DNA from: Photobacterium salinisoli
GTDB lineage: Bacteria; Pseudomonadota; Gammaproteobacteria; Enterobacterales; Vibrionaceae
Assembly: GCF_003614885.1 (NCBI RefSeq)
Contig: NZ_QZMS01000007.1
Coordinates: forward strand, 372,001 to 436,000
DNA: 64,000 nt
Direction of reading: 5' to 3'
Position 1 is the stretch's first letter; each line of letters starts with the position of its first letter. The notes below the pieces were generated by a model. The model ran no database searches and was not told where the DNA came from. It saw nothing but the letters and a program-made list of their open reading frames with translations. Positions 38,273 through 47,803 of the stretch are shown here, in pieces. The translations under genes and the position numbers were made by a program.

Positions 38273-39403
38273 GTGCCAACACCTACCTTAAGAGTTGCGG
38301 TATTTAATATCGCCCTGTCTGATCCTGTTGCCGGCCGGATACGGCAGAAGCTGTCGGCGCCGGGCCACGCAAGAATTTCCCGGCTGGCAGCCATGATTCA
38401 GCATGTGCAGCCCGATGTCCTGCTACTGTGCGAGTTTGACCACCCCGGTGAAGGGGGCGATGACGGTGGCCTGACGGATTTCTGCCGCTATTATCTCGCC
38501 GAACCGCAACATGGTCAGGTCGCAATTGATTACCCTTACCGTTATTGCCCGCCTGCGAATACCGGCTCATTGTGCGAGGCGGATCTGGACGGAGACGGGG
38601 AACGCACCCTGCCTCAGGATGGTCAGGGCTATGGGTTTCATCATGGTCATTTCAGCTTTGTGGTGCTGTCGCGTTATCCGTTGATAGAAGAGGATATCCG
38701 CAGCTGGCAAACCCTGCTGTGGCAGCAGATGCCGGATAACCATATGCCGGAAGGCTATTACAGCCCAGAAGCAATGGCACAGCTCAGGCTGTCATCGAAA
38801 AATCATCTTTTAATTCCGGTACAGGTCGGGCACAGGCGATTCCAGCTGCTCTGCGCTCACCCGACGCCGCCTGTGTTTGACGGCCCCGAGCGGCGTAATG
38901 CCCGCCGTAACCATGATGAGTTGCGACTCTTAATGGACATTATCAATGATGAAGCCTATCTGACCGATGATCAGGGTAATTCTGGCGGTCTGAACCAAGA
39001 CACGCCTTTTGTGTTGCTGGGGGATCTCAACGCCGATTTGCATGATGGTGAAGGTATGGTGCTTGCACTCCGGCACCTGCTGTATCACCCCAGGGTTCAT
39101 CGGGCTGTTGCAGAAGGTAAACTGACCCCGAAAAGCTTGGGCGGGCGATTTTTCCGGCCCTGGAAATTACGCCGGGGCAGAAGTTCGGAGTGGACACACC
39201 TGAGTGGTCTGCGGCTCGATTATGTTCTGCCTTCTGCCGATTTCGATGTGCTGAACAGCGGCGTGTTCTGGCCGGATAAGAAAGATCCGCTGCGCAGACT
39301 GGTCACTGGCGAAGACGGCAAAGAGCGGGCTGATATCAGCTCTGATCACCGGCTGGTATGGGTCGATGTACGTCTGCCTGCGGTGAAGGACGAGTACAGC
39401 TGA
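38273..39403 (+). CDS. Endonuclease/exonuclease/phosphatase family protein
   Basis: A 376-residue metal-dependent hydrolase of the EEP superfamily (DNase I/APE1/phosphatase fold). Visible motifs are the N-terminal VAVFNIAL, LLLCEFDHPG with the metal-ligand Glu, the LLGDLNADLHDG active-site block, and the C-terminal SSDHRLVWVDV with the catalytic Asp-His. Long inserts around residues 75-110 are family-specific. The GTG start follows GGGAGTG. There is no signal peptide. Its stop codon overlaps the alkB start (ATGA), so the two are translationally coupled. Substrate unknown. Confidence 0.88.
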   Translation: MPTPTLRVAVFNIALSDPVAGRIRQKLSAPGHARISRLAAMIQHVQPDVLLLCEFDHPGEGGDDGGLTDFCRYYLAEPQHGQVAIDYPYRYCPPANTGSLCEADLDGDGERTLPQDGQGYGFHHGHFSFVVLSRYPLIEEDIRSWQTLLWQQMPDNHMPEGYYSPEAMAQLRLSSKNHLLIPVQVGHRRFQLLCAHPTPPVFDGPERRNARRNHDELRLLMDIINDEAYLTDDQGNSGGLNQDTPFVLLGDLNADLHDGEGMVLALRHLLYHPRVHRAVAEGKLTPKSLGGRFFRPWKLRRGRSSEWTHLSGLRLDYVLPSADFDVLNSGVFWPDKKDPLRRLVTGEDGKERADISSDHRLVWVDVRLPAVKDEYS

Positions 39404-40014
39404 TGCACAATCTCGACTTATTCGGTGAAGCCAGCACGCCGGGCGAGTGGATTGCTATTGATGGCGGCTTGCTGTTCTGGGCGCCGGCCTTTTTTACCGT
39501 TTCCGACTCAGATCGCTATTTTCGCGCGCTGCGCCAGTCGCTCAACTGGCAGCAGGAAGCCATTACACTGTATGGTCGCCGGGTGATGCAGCCGCGTTTG
39601 CAGGCCTGGTGCGGGGAGGCTTCCTATACCTACTCGGGCTTGACTATGCAGCCGGACCCGTGGACGCCAGCCTTGCTGCAGATAAAGGCCACCTGTGAAC
39701 AAGTGGCGAATACCCGTTTTAATTCGGTGCTGGCTAATCTGTATCGTAACGGACAGGACAGCATGGGCTGGCATCAGGATAACGAGCCCGAACTCGGCCC
39801 CGCGCCTGTGATTGCCTCGGTAACCTTAGGCGAGACCCGGCGTTTTTTGCTGAAGCATCGTAACACCGGGCAGAAAATTGATTTTCAGCTCAGTCATGGT
39901 TCTTTGCTCATCATGGCGGGCCAGACTCAGTCCCACTGGGTGCATAGCGTGCCAAAGACCACTCAGCCTCTCAGTGAGCGGATTAACCTGACTTACCGAT
40001 GGATTAATACGTAA
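39403..40014 (+). CDS. AlkB-family 2-oxoglutarate/Fe(II) dioxygenase
   Basis: A 203-residue DNA/RNA repair dioxygenase of the ALKBH2/3-like branch. The Fe ligands are His124 and Asp126 (GWHQDNEPEL) and His181 (WVHSVPK); the 2-oxoglutarate contacts are Arg193 and Arg199 in SERINLTYRW. LYRNGQDSMGWH is the usual lead-in. It removes alkyl lesions such as 1-methyladenine by oxidation. The start at 39403 overlaps the preceding stop by one base; the longer open frame upstream lies inside the neighbouring gene. Confidence 0.94.
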   Translation: MHNLDLFGEASTPGEWIAIDGGLLFWAPAFFTVSDSDRYFRALRQSLNWQQEAITLYGRRVMQPRLQAWCGEASYTYSGLTMQPDPWTPALLQIKATCEQVANTRFNSVLANLYRNGQDSMGWHQDNEPELGPAPVIASVTLGETRRFLLKHRNTGQKIDFQLSHGSLLIMAGQTQSHWVHSVPKTTQPLSERINLTYRWINT

Positions 40015-40131
40015 CTGCTCAGCACCGCAAACGTAAAAATGCAGATATTCCACAGGCTTAAATGACATACCACTGACGTGAACAACGGCGCCTTTGCTAT
40101 GATTGTGTTGTTAAATCGTTGCGGGGTTGCT

Positions 40132-41250
40132 ATGAATATTCGTCGTTTTATTGTTTATCTTCTGATTACGCTTCTTTCACTGCCTGGCTGGGCGGCGATG
40201 CAAATTTCGCCCAGACCGGCAGAACCGCCTGTACAGCAACAGGTATTGCCATCCTATGCCGATGACGCCGCATTGATACGGCAAACCTTTGAAACCCAGT
40301 TGTTTACATTACCGGCATTTAAAATGGGCCATTATGGCCTGAGGATGTATCGCCAGACGATGGATCCCAAATACCAGTCGGCCGTGTGGTCAGACTTGGC
40401 ACGTGTGGCCAGCCGGCTCAATGCCGTGACGACAGAAATTTACACGCCGGCACAAATAAAAGCCTATTCGGAAGCCCGCGAAGCCAGGTATCAGCGCAAA
40501 GACGATGCCCGCAGCGATTTACGTTATCTGGCCACCAGAGATTACCCTGAGTATTATTTTCTGGGCGTCGATCTGCTTGGCTCTATGGCCCGTGCCAATG
40601 AATACGGCCTTAAACACAGAGAAGACCACAAATTACGCGACATCATCCGTCGCTATGATTTTGCCCGTTATGCCACCGACCCAGACATGATCCGCGCATG
40701 GGCAGCGCAGCTTGCCAATCAGGTTTACTGGTTACGTCAGCTTGGCGAGCAGGACGTGGTTGAGCCTTTTATTGCTGCTTTCCGGGCGATCTATCCGGAC
40801 AGCCAGGATAAACAGCTCAGCGAGCAGCAGTACATGAATAAGATATACGGCATGACCCATATTATCTTTGCGGCATCCTCGTATTATCAATATCAGCTCA
40901 AGGAAAGCGATTTTCAGTGGATTTATGATCACTTTCGCCGCCATATCGACGATATTCTGTTGCATACCAAGGAAGATGTGGTGGCCGAAGTGGGTATCAG
41001 CTTCCTGTTAGCCGGCCTGCAGGATGATCCCGTGGTCGAAAAAACGCGCCAGTTCATCCAGAAATCGATCGACCGGCAAACGGGTATGGTGCCGTCAGTA
41101 AAAGGCGAAAGCGAGCTGTATGACGGTGAGCACCGCAACACGCTGGCAATCATGCTACTGGACTGGCGTGGCGTACATGCCGCCCCGACTGTCACCAACC
41201 AGCCGGCTATGTTCGAGAGTTTACCTTTTGGTTTGGTGCCGCGGCAGTAG
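40132..41250 (+). CDS. DUF3541 domain protein, exported
   Basis: A 372-residue protein with an N-terminal signal peptide (MNIRRFIVYLLITLLSLPGWA). The mature part is helical with repeated Tyr/Arg-rich segments (YFLGVDLLGSMARANEYGL, YMNKIYGMTHIIFAASSYY) and conserved HRNTLAIMLLDWRG near the C-terminus. It matches what I know of DUF3541, found mainly in Vibrionaceae and relatives; no function is known. The ATG at 40132 follows GCGGGG. Confidence 0.75.
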   Translation: MNIRRFIVYLLITLLSLPGWAAMQISPRPAEPPVQQQVLPSYADDAALIRQTFETQLFTLPAFKMGHYGLRMYRQTMDPKYQSAVWSDLARVASRLNAVTTEIYTPAQIKAYSEAREARYQRKDDARSDLRYLATRDYPEYYFLGVDLLGSMARANEYGLKHREDHKLRDIIRRYDFARYATDPDMIRAWAAQLANQVYWLRQLGEQDVVEPFIAAFRAIYPDSQDKQLSEQQYMNKIYGMTHIIFAASSYYQYQLKESDFQWIYDHFRRHIDDILLHTKEDVVAEVGISFLLAGLQDDPVVEKTRQFIQKSIDRQTGMVPSVKGESELYDGEHRNTLAIMLLDWRGVHAAPTVTNQPAMFESLPFGLVPRQ

Positions 41251-41331
41251 AACAATGAAACCTTATTGATTGTGAGTATTGGTTCATATAGGGTGAGTCA
41301 ATATTTTTTCCGAAATGAGGGCATGACTATA

Positions 41332-41949
41332 ATGAGTGACTGGTTAACTTGGGCCAAGAAACTTCAGGCCATTGCACAAGCCGGTAAAGCTTACAGTCAC
41401 GATCTATACGATCTTGAACGCTTTGATCAGATTGCCGACATTTCATATCAAATGTTTGCACAGATTAGCGGCCAGCCACTCAGTAAAGTGCATCATCTGT
41501 TTATTCCTGAAGAGGGCTATCCTACCCCGAAAGTTGATCTGCGGGCCGGAGTGATTCGCGATAACAAAATTCTTCTGGTCAAAGAACGTGAGGATGGCAA
41601 GTGGACATTACCCGGAGGGTGGGCCGATGTCTGTGAAACCCCGTCACAGGGGATTGTCCGCGAAGTGTTGGAAGAATCCGGTTTGGTCGTCAGTCAGCCC
41701 AAACTGATTGCGATAAAAGACAGAGCGGTTCACCCATACCAGCCCGATTATCCCTATCACGTTTATAAGCTCTTCTTTCTTTGTCATTTTGTGTCCGGTG
41801 AGCCAAAAGAGAACATCGAAATTTCAGCAATTGATTTTTTTGCACGGGACACCATTCCGCCTTTGTCGCAAAGCCGGGTACTTGCCGAAGATATCGTCAT
41901 GATGTTCGAGCATGTTGAAAACCCGAACTTGCCTGTGCAAGTTGATTAA
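41332..41949 (+). CDS. Nudix hydrolase with N-terminal Nudix-associated domain
   Basis: A 205-residue hydrolase. The first 60 residues (WLTWAKKLQAIAQAGKAYS) are the small helical N-terminal domain often fused to this Nudix subgroup. The Nudix box is perfect: Gly96, Glu102, Arg110-Glu111, Glu114-Glu115, Gly117. The family cleaves nucleoside diphosphates linked to another group, possibly ADP-ribose. Two ATGs (41323, 41332) are possible; 41332 is better spaced from GAGGG and gives the family N-terminus. Confidence 0.9.
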   Translation: MSDWLTWAKKLQAIAQAGKAYSHDLYDLERFDQIADISYQMFAQISGQPLSKVHHLFIPEEGYPTPKVDLRAGVIRDNKILLVKEREDGKWTLPGGWADVCETPSQGIVREVLEESGLVVSQPKLIAIKDRAVHPYQPDYPYHVYKLFFLCHFVSGEPKENIEISAIDFFARDTIPPLSQSRVLAEDIVMMFEHVENPNLPVQVD

Positions 41950-42004
41950 TGGTGCCGGACGGGAAAGGTAACTCAGTAAATATGTTGTATAAAAGGACAA
42001 GCAT

Positions 42005-42625
42005 TTGAAATATATCTGGCTCTCTGTGTTTACCGTGGTGTTTATCTGGTCTGGTATTGAACCGAAAGATACCTTTACCTGGTTTCTTGAAGTATTGCCT
42101 GCGCTGATTGGCCTGATCTTGATAGTGTTCACTTATAATACATTCAGGCTCACCCCTTTACTGTACGGGCTGATTTTACTGCATTGCATTGTATTAATGG
42201 TGGGGGGGCATTACACCTACGCCGAAGTGCCTTTGTTCGACAATCTGTTCGGGGCCGAAAGAAATAACTACGACAAAGTCGGTCACTTTTTTCAGGGGTT
42301 TGTCCCGGCTATTCTGGCAAGGGAAATACTCATCAGAAAGCAGATAGTCAATGGCCGGTTTTGGGTGAGTGTTGTTGCTGTGTCTGTGTGTTTAGCCTTC
42401 AGCGCCTTTTATGAATTGATTGAATGGTGGGTGGCGCTGGCAACAGGCGAAAACGCAGAGGCTTTTCTGGGCACACAGGGTTATGTCTGGGATACCCAGT
42501 CTGATATGGCCTTTGCATTAGTCGGTGCCTTGTGCGCTACGTTTTTGCTTTCCCGCTGGCATGACAGTCAGCTGGTTTCTGTGCATCGAAGGAATGAAAC
42601 ACATCAAAGGAATGCATCATGGTGA
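42005..42625 (+). CDS. YjdF-like DUF2238 membrane protein
   Basis: A 206-residue inner-membrane protein with five to six hydrophobic helices. GGHYTYAEVPLFD, NNYDKVGHFFQGFVPA and FYELIEWWVAL followed by DTQSDM are the conserved acidic/histidine motifs of the YjdF (DUF2238) family. The function is unknown. The start is TTG with AAAGGA upstream. It overlaps the next gene by seven bases. Confidence 0.9.
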   Translation: MKYIWLSVFTVVFIWSGIEPKDTFTWFLEVLPALIGLILIVFTYNTFRLTPLLYGLILLHCIVLMVGGHYTYAEVPLFDNLFGAERNNYDKVGHFFQGFVPAILAREILIRKQIVNGRFWVSVVAVSVCLAFSAFYELIEWWVALATGENAEAFLGTQGYVWDTQSDMAFALVGALCATFLLSRWHDSQLVSVHRRNETHQRNASW

Positions 42626-42930
42626 CTTGTTTTTTACGCTACGTTATAGACCCTTATAAAGTCAGCGAATTTGAAGAATATGCCCGTATGTGGATCCCGC
42701 TCGTCAATAAATTTGGTGGTCAGCACAACGGCTATTTCCTGCCTTCTGAAGGTGCCAGTAATATCGCCCTGGCGCTGTTCACCTTTCCCAGCCTGGCGGA
42801 TTACGAAACCTACCGGAAAGCGTCCATGACGGATCCGGATTGCCTGCGCGCCTTTCAGTATGCCGAGGATACCCGCTGTATTATCAGTTACGAGCGAAAC
42901 TTTTTCCGCCCGGTGTTCGGCAATGCATAA
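42619..42930 (+). CDS. NIPSNAP family protein
   Basis: A 103-residue dimeric alpha/beta-barrel-type protein. FLRYVIDPYKVSEFEEYARMW at the N-terminus and FTFPSLADYETYRKASMTDPD further on are typical of NIPSNAP/ABM-like small proteins. Role unknown. Translationally coupled to the YjdF-like gene by overlap. Confidence 0.85.
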   Translation: MVTCFLRYVIDPYKVSEFEEYARMWIPLVNKFGGQHNGYFLPSEGASNIALALFTFPSLADYETYRKASMTDPDCLRAFQYAEDTRCIISYERNFFRPVFGNA

Positions 42931-42999
42931 CACGCTTGCGAGCATGCGTTGTCTGGCTGCAATGCCAGTGATATTGGATGAGCCGGGATAGATCAGAAC

Positions 43000-43025
43000 A
43001 ATGCCAGCCGACACCGGCTGGCATT
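43000..43025. terminator. Hairpin between converging genes
   Basis: A perfect 11-bp stem AATGCCAGCCG/CGGCTGGCATT with loop ACAC sits between the NIPSNAP gene and the TonB receptor gene that converge on it. It has no T tract, so termination is possible but not certain. Confidence 0.55.
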
Positions 43026-43046
43026 GATAGTAAGGGGAGTCAGGTA

Positions 43047-44990
43047 TCAGAAGCCGACATTCATCCCGACCCAGTAACGTCGACCATCTTCCACATAGCC
43101 ATATTCGTCATAAGTGACTTCTTCATCCAGCAGGTTATAAATGGCGGCATTGACGGCCACATTATCCGTTAACTGATAACTTACCCCCATGTCTAGGAAG
43201 GTATAAGACGGGGCTTCCAGGCTGCTTGATGATGGCCCTGTTGTCGGTTCCATCTCTTCACCGTGATAGGTGACTTGCCACCAGGTCTCTAAGTCAGCTG
43301 TGGCTTGCCAGGAAAGATCGGTACTGAATAAGTGCTTTGGCAACTGAACCAGTGGCTGGCCCTTATAGTCGCCCGATTTTTGCTCAGAATCGTTAAAGGT
43401 GTAGCTGGCATTCCAGAAGACACTGTCACCCAGTGGAGTGCTGAGGCTGAGTTCGACACCTTGTGTCGTCGCTTCATCGATGTTGATGCGTTTTGTTGCT
43501 ACGCTGCCACTGCTATTGGTCGGGCCACAACTGGAACATTCGATACGAGAAATCTTATCTTTGAAGTCGTTATGAAAGAGCGTGGCACTCGAATTTAGCC
43601 CGTTATCATTCTGGTAGTTCAGACTGACTTCGGTATTTACTGACTTTTCAGGCTGCAGATCCGGATTACCATAGATATCACCGCCGCGGCTGCCTTGTGC
43701 CCATTCTGCAGAGGTTTCTCGCAGTGTCGGCGCGCGATAACCTGTAGATACACCGCCTTTAAACACCCAATTTGATGTGATGCTCCAGACACCATAAGCC
43801 CGTGGGCTGACGTGAGTACCATAGTTTTCATCATCATCGACACGTGCTCCTAAAGTCAGGCTGAATGAGTCGGCAATGGCCCATTCATCTTCAAGAAATA
43901 CCGCCACACGGTCACTGTCCAGCTCAGTCAGGTCGGAAGCACTGTTAGATGTGTAATCTTGAAGTTTTTCATATTGATATTCAAAACCTGATGTCAAAAT
44001 ATGGGAATAGACTGGCGTAACCAGGCTGGTCTTGAAGACAGTATTTTTACTTTCCATTTCCCGGCTTTTATTTTCCGAGTCTTCATATTGCAGGTAAGTG
44101 TTGGATTGCCCGATTGCGCCCCAGTCACCCAGGTGCGTGATGGCGTAATGGGTACGGGTATATTCTTCTAAAGTATCAACACATTCTCCACGGCAACCTT
44201 CAGTCGCAACTGACTTACCGACCGTTCCGGCACGGGATTGCTCGCTGATCCCTGCTTCTAACGACATCGCGTGCAGATCATTAAGCTGGTAAGTAAGTGT
44301 GGCGTTGAAGCTGTTCAGATCTTTATTTTCATAGCCATTGGTGATCGCATCTTCATCGCGGACTGTGGTTTGCCCGTTAAATTGTGCGGTGAGATTTTCC
44401 GTTAATGGGCCGGTAAGAAAGAAGTTAGCGCTGCGCTCATCACCAGAGTCGCGATTTTCCTGAATGACAGTACCCAATTGGAGATTGCCGAGCCAGTGCT
44501 GGTTGTCTTTGCGGGTGATGATGTTGACAACACCGCCAATGGCATCTGAGCCGTACAGTGTCGACATCGGGCCACGGATAACCTCAATGCGCTCAATCGC
44601 TTCTAAAGGCGGTAACCAGCCCTGTTCAATGCCCGGACCGTCACTATTTGGTCGGGTCTGACGAGATGATTGGCGTTTACCATCAACCAGAATCAAAGTG
44701 TACGCTGAACCCATACCACGGATACTGATGTCTTTATTATCGCCACCCCCTGTGATGGTGACACCGGGAACGGTTTTCAGTGCATCTGTGACATCACGAT
44801 AATATTTATGCTCAAGCTCCTCACGAGTGATCACGCTGATGCTGGCGGGCGCGGTGATTTCTGCTTGCTCGTAACCGGACGCAGTCACTACCATGGTTTC
44901 GGTCACAGGGGATTGTTGAGCGGCCTGTACACTGGCAGCCAATAGTACTGATCCTGTCAAAGTGGAGAGGGGTAAACGATAGCTAGACAT
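43047..44990 (-). CDS. irgA: TonB-dependent catecholate siderophore receptor
   Basis: A 647-residue outer-membrane receptor. Signal peptide: residues 1-24 (MSSYRLPLSTLTGSVLLAASVQA). The TonB box ETMVVTA follows, then the plug domain with VPGVTITGGG, ISIRGMG and IEVIRGPMSTLYGSDAIGGVVNIITR, and a 22-strand barrel ending in the aromatic YWVGMNVGF. Similarity and divergence from a LysR gene match Vibrio IrgA, an enterobactin-type receptor. A Fur-box sequence overlaps its promoter. The downstream ATG at 44990 is preferred because GGAAAAAAT precedes it. Ligand (enterobactin, vibriobactin-like or linear catechol) is inferred from the family and neighbours. Confidence 0.9.
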   Translation of the reverse strand: MSSYRLPLSTLTGSVLLAASVQAAQQSPVTETMVVTASGYEQAEITAPASISVITREELEHKYYRDVTDALKTVPGVTITGGGDNKDISIRGMGSAYTLILVDGKRQSSRQTRPNSDGPGIEQGWLPPLEAIERIEVIRGPMSTLYGSDAIGGVVNIITRKDNQHWLGNLQLGTVIQENRDSGDERSANFFLTGPLTENLTAQFNGQTTVRDEDAITNGYENKDLNSFNATLTYQLNDLHAMSLEAGISEQSRAGTVGKSVATEGCRGECVDTLEEYTRTHYAITHLGDWGAIGQSNTYLQYEDSENKSREMESKNTVFKTSLVTPVYSHILTSGFEYQYEKLQDYTSNSASDLTELDSDRVAVFLEDEWAIADSFSLTLGARVDDDENYGTHVSPRAYGVWSITSNWVFKGGVSTGYRAPTLRETSAEWAQGSRGGDIYGNPDLQPEKSVNTEVSLNYQNDNGLNSSATLFHNDFKDKISRIECSSCGPTNSSGSVATKRINIDEATTQGVELSLSTPLGDSVFWNASYTFNDSEQKSGDYKGQPLVQLPKHLFSTDLSWQATADLETWWQVTYHGEEMEPTTGPSSSSLEAPSYTFLDMGVSYQLTDNVAVNAAIYNLLDEEVTYDEYGYVEDGRRYWVGMNVGF

Positions 44991-45003
44991 TATTTTTTCC
45001 ATA

Positions 45004-45022
45004 AATGATAATGATTCTTAAA
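45004..45022 (-). promoter_or_regulatory. Fur box upstream of irgA-like gene
   Basis: AATGATAATGATTCTTAAA is a good match to repeated GATAAT hexamers of the Fur box, located 14-32 bases upstream of the receptor start. Iron-repressed expression is expected. The site also lies upstream of irgB and could affect both promoters. Confidence 0.75.
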
Positions 45023-45102
45023 TCTATTTGCGATTATTGCTATATTCGCTGCTACTGACTAGATCAATGAGTGGAACGGGCCGTTCCGAAAATGGGATGA
45101 GG

Positions 45103-46053
45103 ATGAAAACAGAACTGCAGGGTATCCGGGCATTTGCTGCACTGAGTCGTTTTCATAGTGTGACTGCCGCAGCAAAGGCATTGAATCAGCCGAAATCGAC
45201 CATCAGTCGACGCCTGGCTCAGTTAGAAACTGAACTGGGACAGCGGCTTTTTATCAAGCAAGGTTCACGTCTGATGCTGACACGTGCCGGAGAGGTCTTT
45301 TCTGAATACTGTCAGCGTTTACTGACAATGGCTGAAGAGTCACAAAATGCGCTGCAATCACTTAAGCAAAGTGTGGCAGGCGAAGTCACTTTACTGGCGC
45401 CCCAAAGCCTGGTGCGAGGCTGGTTAAGGCATGAACTGCATCACTTCCTGGATGCCCATCCTCAGGTCAATATCCGCTTATTTACCGAAGATCGTGATGA
45501 ATATTTCCAGCACGAGCCGGACATTGTGTTAGCGATTGGGGAGCAGGAACTGCCGGGAACATGGCGTAAGAAAACGCTTGGTTACTGGCAGTTTGGTCTG
45601 TATGCATCTCCGCGTTATATCCAGAAATACGGGGTGATTACACACCCAGAACAGCTCCATGCGCATCAGTGGTTGCCGTTTGACAGCGATAAAATCAATA
45701 CCGTTTATCTTTCTAACGGGCAGGAGGACTGTGTGGTGATGCCGCCCATCAGCCGGTTAAGCAGCGATAACCTGCTGCTTCAGCTTGATTCCATCTCATC
45801 GGGATATGGCGTCGGGTTATTACCGACTTGGATTGCCAGTAATTACCTTAAAGCACACCCGGGTAATTTAATGCCCTGCTTACCCGAATGGTATGGCGCA
45901 GCCCGCCCTGTGCTGTGCTATTTTGCCGCCGGCGTGCTGCCGCTCAGGGTGCAAACCCTGATCAAAACACTGAATGAGCATGCCCCGAAAGAATGGCTGG
46001 AGCCTATTAACGTGACAGCCCATACCCCTGATAGCTTGTCTGAAGTGGGTTGA
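45103..46053 (+). CDS. irgB: LysR-type regulator, IrgB-like
   Basis: A 316-residue LysR-family activator. The helix-turn-helix spans about residues 10-55 (RFHSVTAAAKALNQPKSTISRRLAQLETELG) and the effector domain follows. Sequence and position resemble V. cholerae IrgB, the activator required for irgA expression. The ATG at 45103 sits behind GGGATGAGG; ATG 45097 is an alternative. It is divergent from the receptor gene, the classic irgA/irgB arrangement. Confidence 0.87.
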   Translation: MKTELQGIRAFAALSRFHSVTAAAKALNQPKSTISRRLAQLETELGQRLFIKQGSRLMLTRAGEVFSEYCQRLLTMAEESQNALQSLKQSVAGEVTLLAPQSLVRGWLRHELHHFLDAHPQVNIRLFTEDRDEYFQHEPDIVLAIGEQELPGTWRKKTLGYWQFGLYASPRYIQKYGVITHPEQLHAHQWLPFDSDKINTVYLSNGQEDCVVMPPISRLSSDNLLLQLDSISSGYGVGLLPTWIASNYLKAHPGNLMPCLPEWYGAARPVLCYFAAGVLPLRVQTLIKTLNEHAPKEWLEPINVTAHTPDSLSEVG

Positions 46054-46073
46054 TGCAGAGTGGATATCAGCAC

Positions 46074-46832
46074 TTATGAGAAGTATAAACACATACGTTT
46101 TCCGCCGATTTCGACAACGTTAAAGGGAGTTTCGTAAATCTCAGACAACACATCAGCATCAATCACTTGCTCAACCCGGCCCTTAGCAACAATTTGACCT
46201 TTTTTCAGCGCGATGATGGTGTCGGAATAGCAGGAGGCAAAGTTGATATCATGAATGACGATGATGACTGCTTTATGTAACTCATGGGCTAAACGCCGAA
46301 TGGTGTGCATGATTTGCAAAGAGTGCTTGATATCTAAGTTATTGAGCGGTTCATCCAAAAAGACATAATCGGTATCTTGCGCGATGACCATGGCAATAAA
46401 AGCAAGCTGACGCTGCCCGCCACTGAGCTCGTCAAGGTATTTATCCTGGATGTTACCGAGATCTAAATATTCGATGGCTTTATCGATCACATCGTTATCT
46501 TCTGTGGCTAGGTTGCCCTGGCAATAAGGAAACCGGCCGAAAGCGATAAGCTCCCGCACGGTAAACCGCAGGCTAACGTTGTTAGCCTGGCGCAATACAG
46601 ATAAACGTTTGGCCAACGCTTTGGTATCCCATTCAACCAGTTCCTTGCCATCAATCCAGACTTCGCCCTCGTCACGCTTCAATAAACGTCCGGCGATAGA
46701 AAGCAGTGTACTTTTTCCGGCACCATTGGGGCCAATAATGGCTGTCACTTTCCCTTTTGCAAATTCAGCACTGGCATTTTTCACCACAGGGTGCTCGCCA
46801 AAGCGTTTAGTTAAATGTTTTAATTCAATCAT
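46074..46832 (-). CDS. vctC: Siderophore ABC importer, ATP-binding subunit
   Basis: A 252-residue cytoplasmic ATPase. Walker A GPNGAGKST (about 34-42), the ABC signature LSGGQRQLAFIAM (about 136-148), Walker B VFLDEPLNNLD and the H-loop IVIHDINFA are intact. It is the last of four co-directional genes (binding protein, two permeases, ATPase) in VctPDGC/YclNOPQ order, five bases after the second permease. Powers uptake of ferric siderophore across the inner membrane. Confidence 0.9.
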   Translation of the reverse strand: MIELKHLTKRFGEHPVVKNASAEFAKGKVTAIIGPNGAGKSTLLSIAGRLLKRDEGEVWIDGKELVEWDTKALAKRLSVLRQANNVSLRFTVRELIAFGRFPYCQGNLATEDNDVIDKAIEYLDLGNIQDKYLDELSGGQRQLAFIAMVIAQDTDYVFLDEPLNNLDIKHSLQIMHTIRRLAHELHKAVIIVIHDINFASCYSDTIIALKKGQIVAKGRVEQVIDADVLSEIYETPFNVVEIGGKRMCLYFS

Positions 46833-46837
46833 CAGGG

Positions 46838-47803
46838 TTACACCACTTTACTTCGTAACAGTAAGAATAAGAAATAGATGCCGCCGACAAAGTTAATCAC
46901 TACGCTCAGTGTGGTTTCAAAGCCAAATGCTTTTTCGATAATCCATTGGCCGGTTAGCAAAGTGGCAACAGACATCAAGCCACAGACAGTTAATAAATAT
47001 TTGTGCTGATAGGTTTTCAGCCATTCCCGGGTCAGGTTTGTGATCAAAAGGCCAAAGAACATAATCGGGCCAATTAATGCGGTTGAAATGGCAATCAGTA
47101 CAGAGGAAAGTAATAAAACGGAACGCGTTGTTCGTTGAATATCTACACCCAGGCTGGTAGCGTTATCCTGGTCGAGTAAATACACATCAAGCGTTCGGTG
47201 AATGTTAAATAACCAGACTGTTACCAGAATAAGAACAGGTAATGTCCAATATACTAATTCCACATGAATATTATTGAAACTTGCAAACATATTAGCTTGT
47301 ACATTGGCAAACTCATCCGGATCCATCAGCATGGTAAGAAAAGACGAACCGTTTTGGAAAAGCTGCCCAAAAATAACACCTAATAAAAGCAGTGAAATAA
47401 TATTCCTGGCGGAATACCGGAAATAGAGTAAAAACAAAATAAAAGAGAATGCCATCATCAAGATCACGGAGATCGAAAAGTTGATCACAGCATTTGTCAT
47501 CATCATACTCAGCCCGCCAAACAGGCTTACTACCAACACCTGAATAAGTAAATACAGCGAGTCAAAGCCCATAATACTAGGGGTTAATATCCGGTTATTG
47601 GTGATGGTCTGAAAGCAAAAAGACGCCATGCCAATAGCCAAGCCAGCAATGATCATCGCCAGCACCTTGGGAATTCGGCGCGATAAAAAGTATTGGTAGT
47701 TGTCTGCCGTTAAGCCATAACCAATGAACAGTGCGGTCATGACTATGCATAAGATCAGCAGGATGAACATTTTATGTTTATCCGTTATCTGTTTATTGAT
47801 CAT
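46838..47803 (-). CDS. vctG: Siderophore ABC importer, permease 2
   Basis: A 321-residue FecCD-family permease with about nine hydrophobic helices. RRIPKVLAMIIAGLAIGMASFCFQ is the conserved N-terminal motif, and the region ITNLTREWLKTYQH in the later half marks the ATPase-contact loop. It overlaps the first permease gene by 11 bases, so the pair is translationally coupled. Confidence 0.9.
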   Translation of the reverse strand: MINKQITDKHKMFILLILCIVMTALFIGYGLTADNYQYFLSRRIPKVLAMIIAGLAIGMASFCFQTITNNRILTPSIMGFDSLYLLIQVLVVSLFGGLSMMMTNAVINFSISVILMMAFSFILFLLYFRYSARNIISLLLLGVIFGQLFQNGSSFLTMLMDPDEFANVQANMFASFNNIHVELVYWTLPVLILVTVWLFNIHRTLDVYLLDQDNATSLGVDIQRTTRSVLLLSSVLIAISTALIGPIMFFGLLITNLTREWLKTYQHKYLLTVCGLMSVATLLTGQWIIEKAFGFETTLSVVINFVGGIYFLFLLLRSKVV

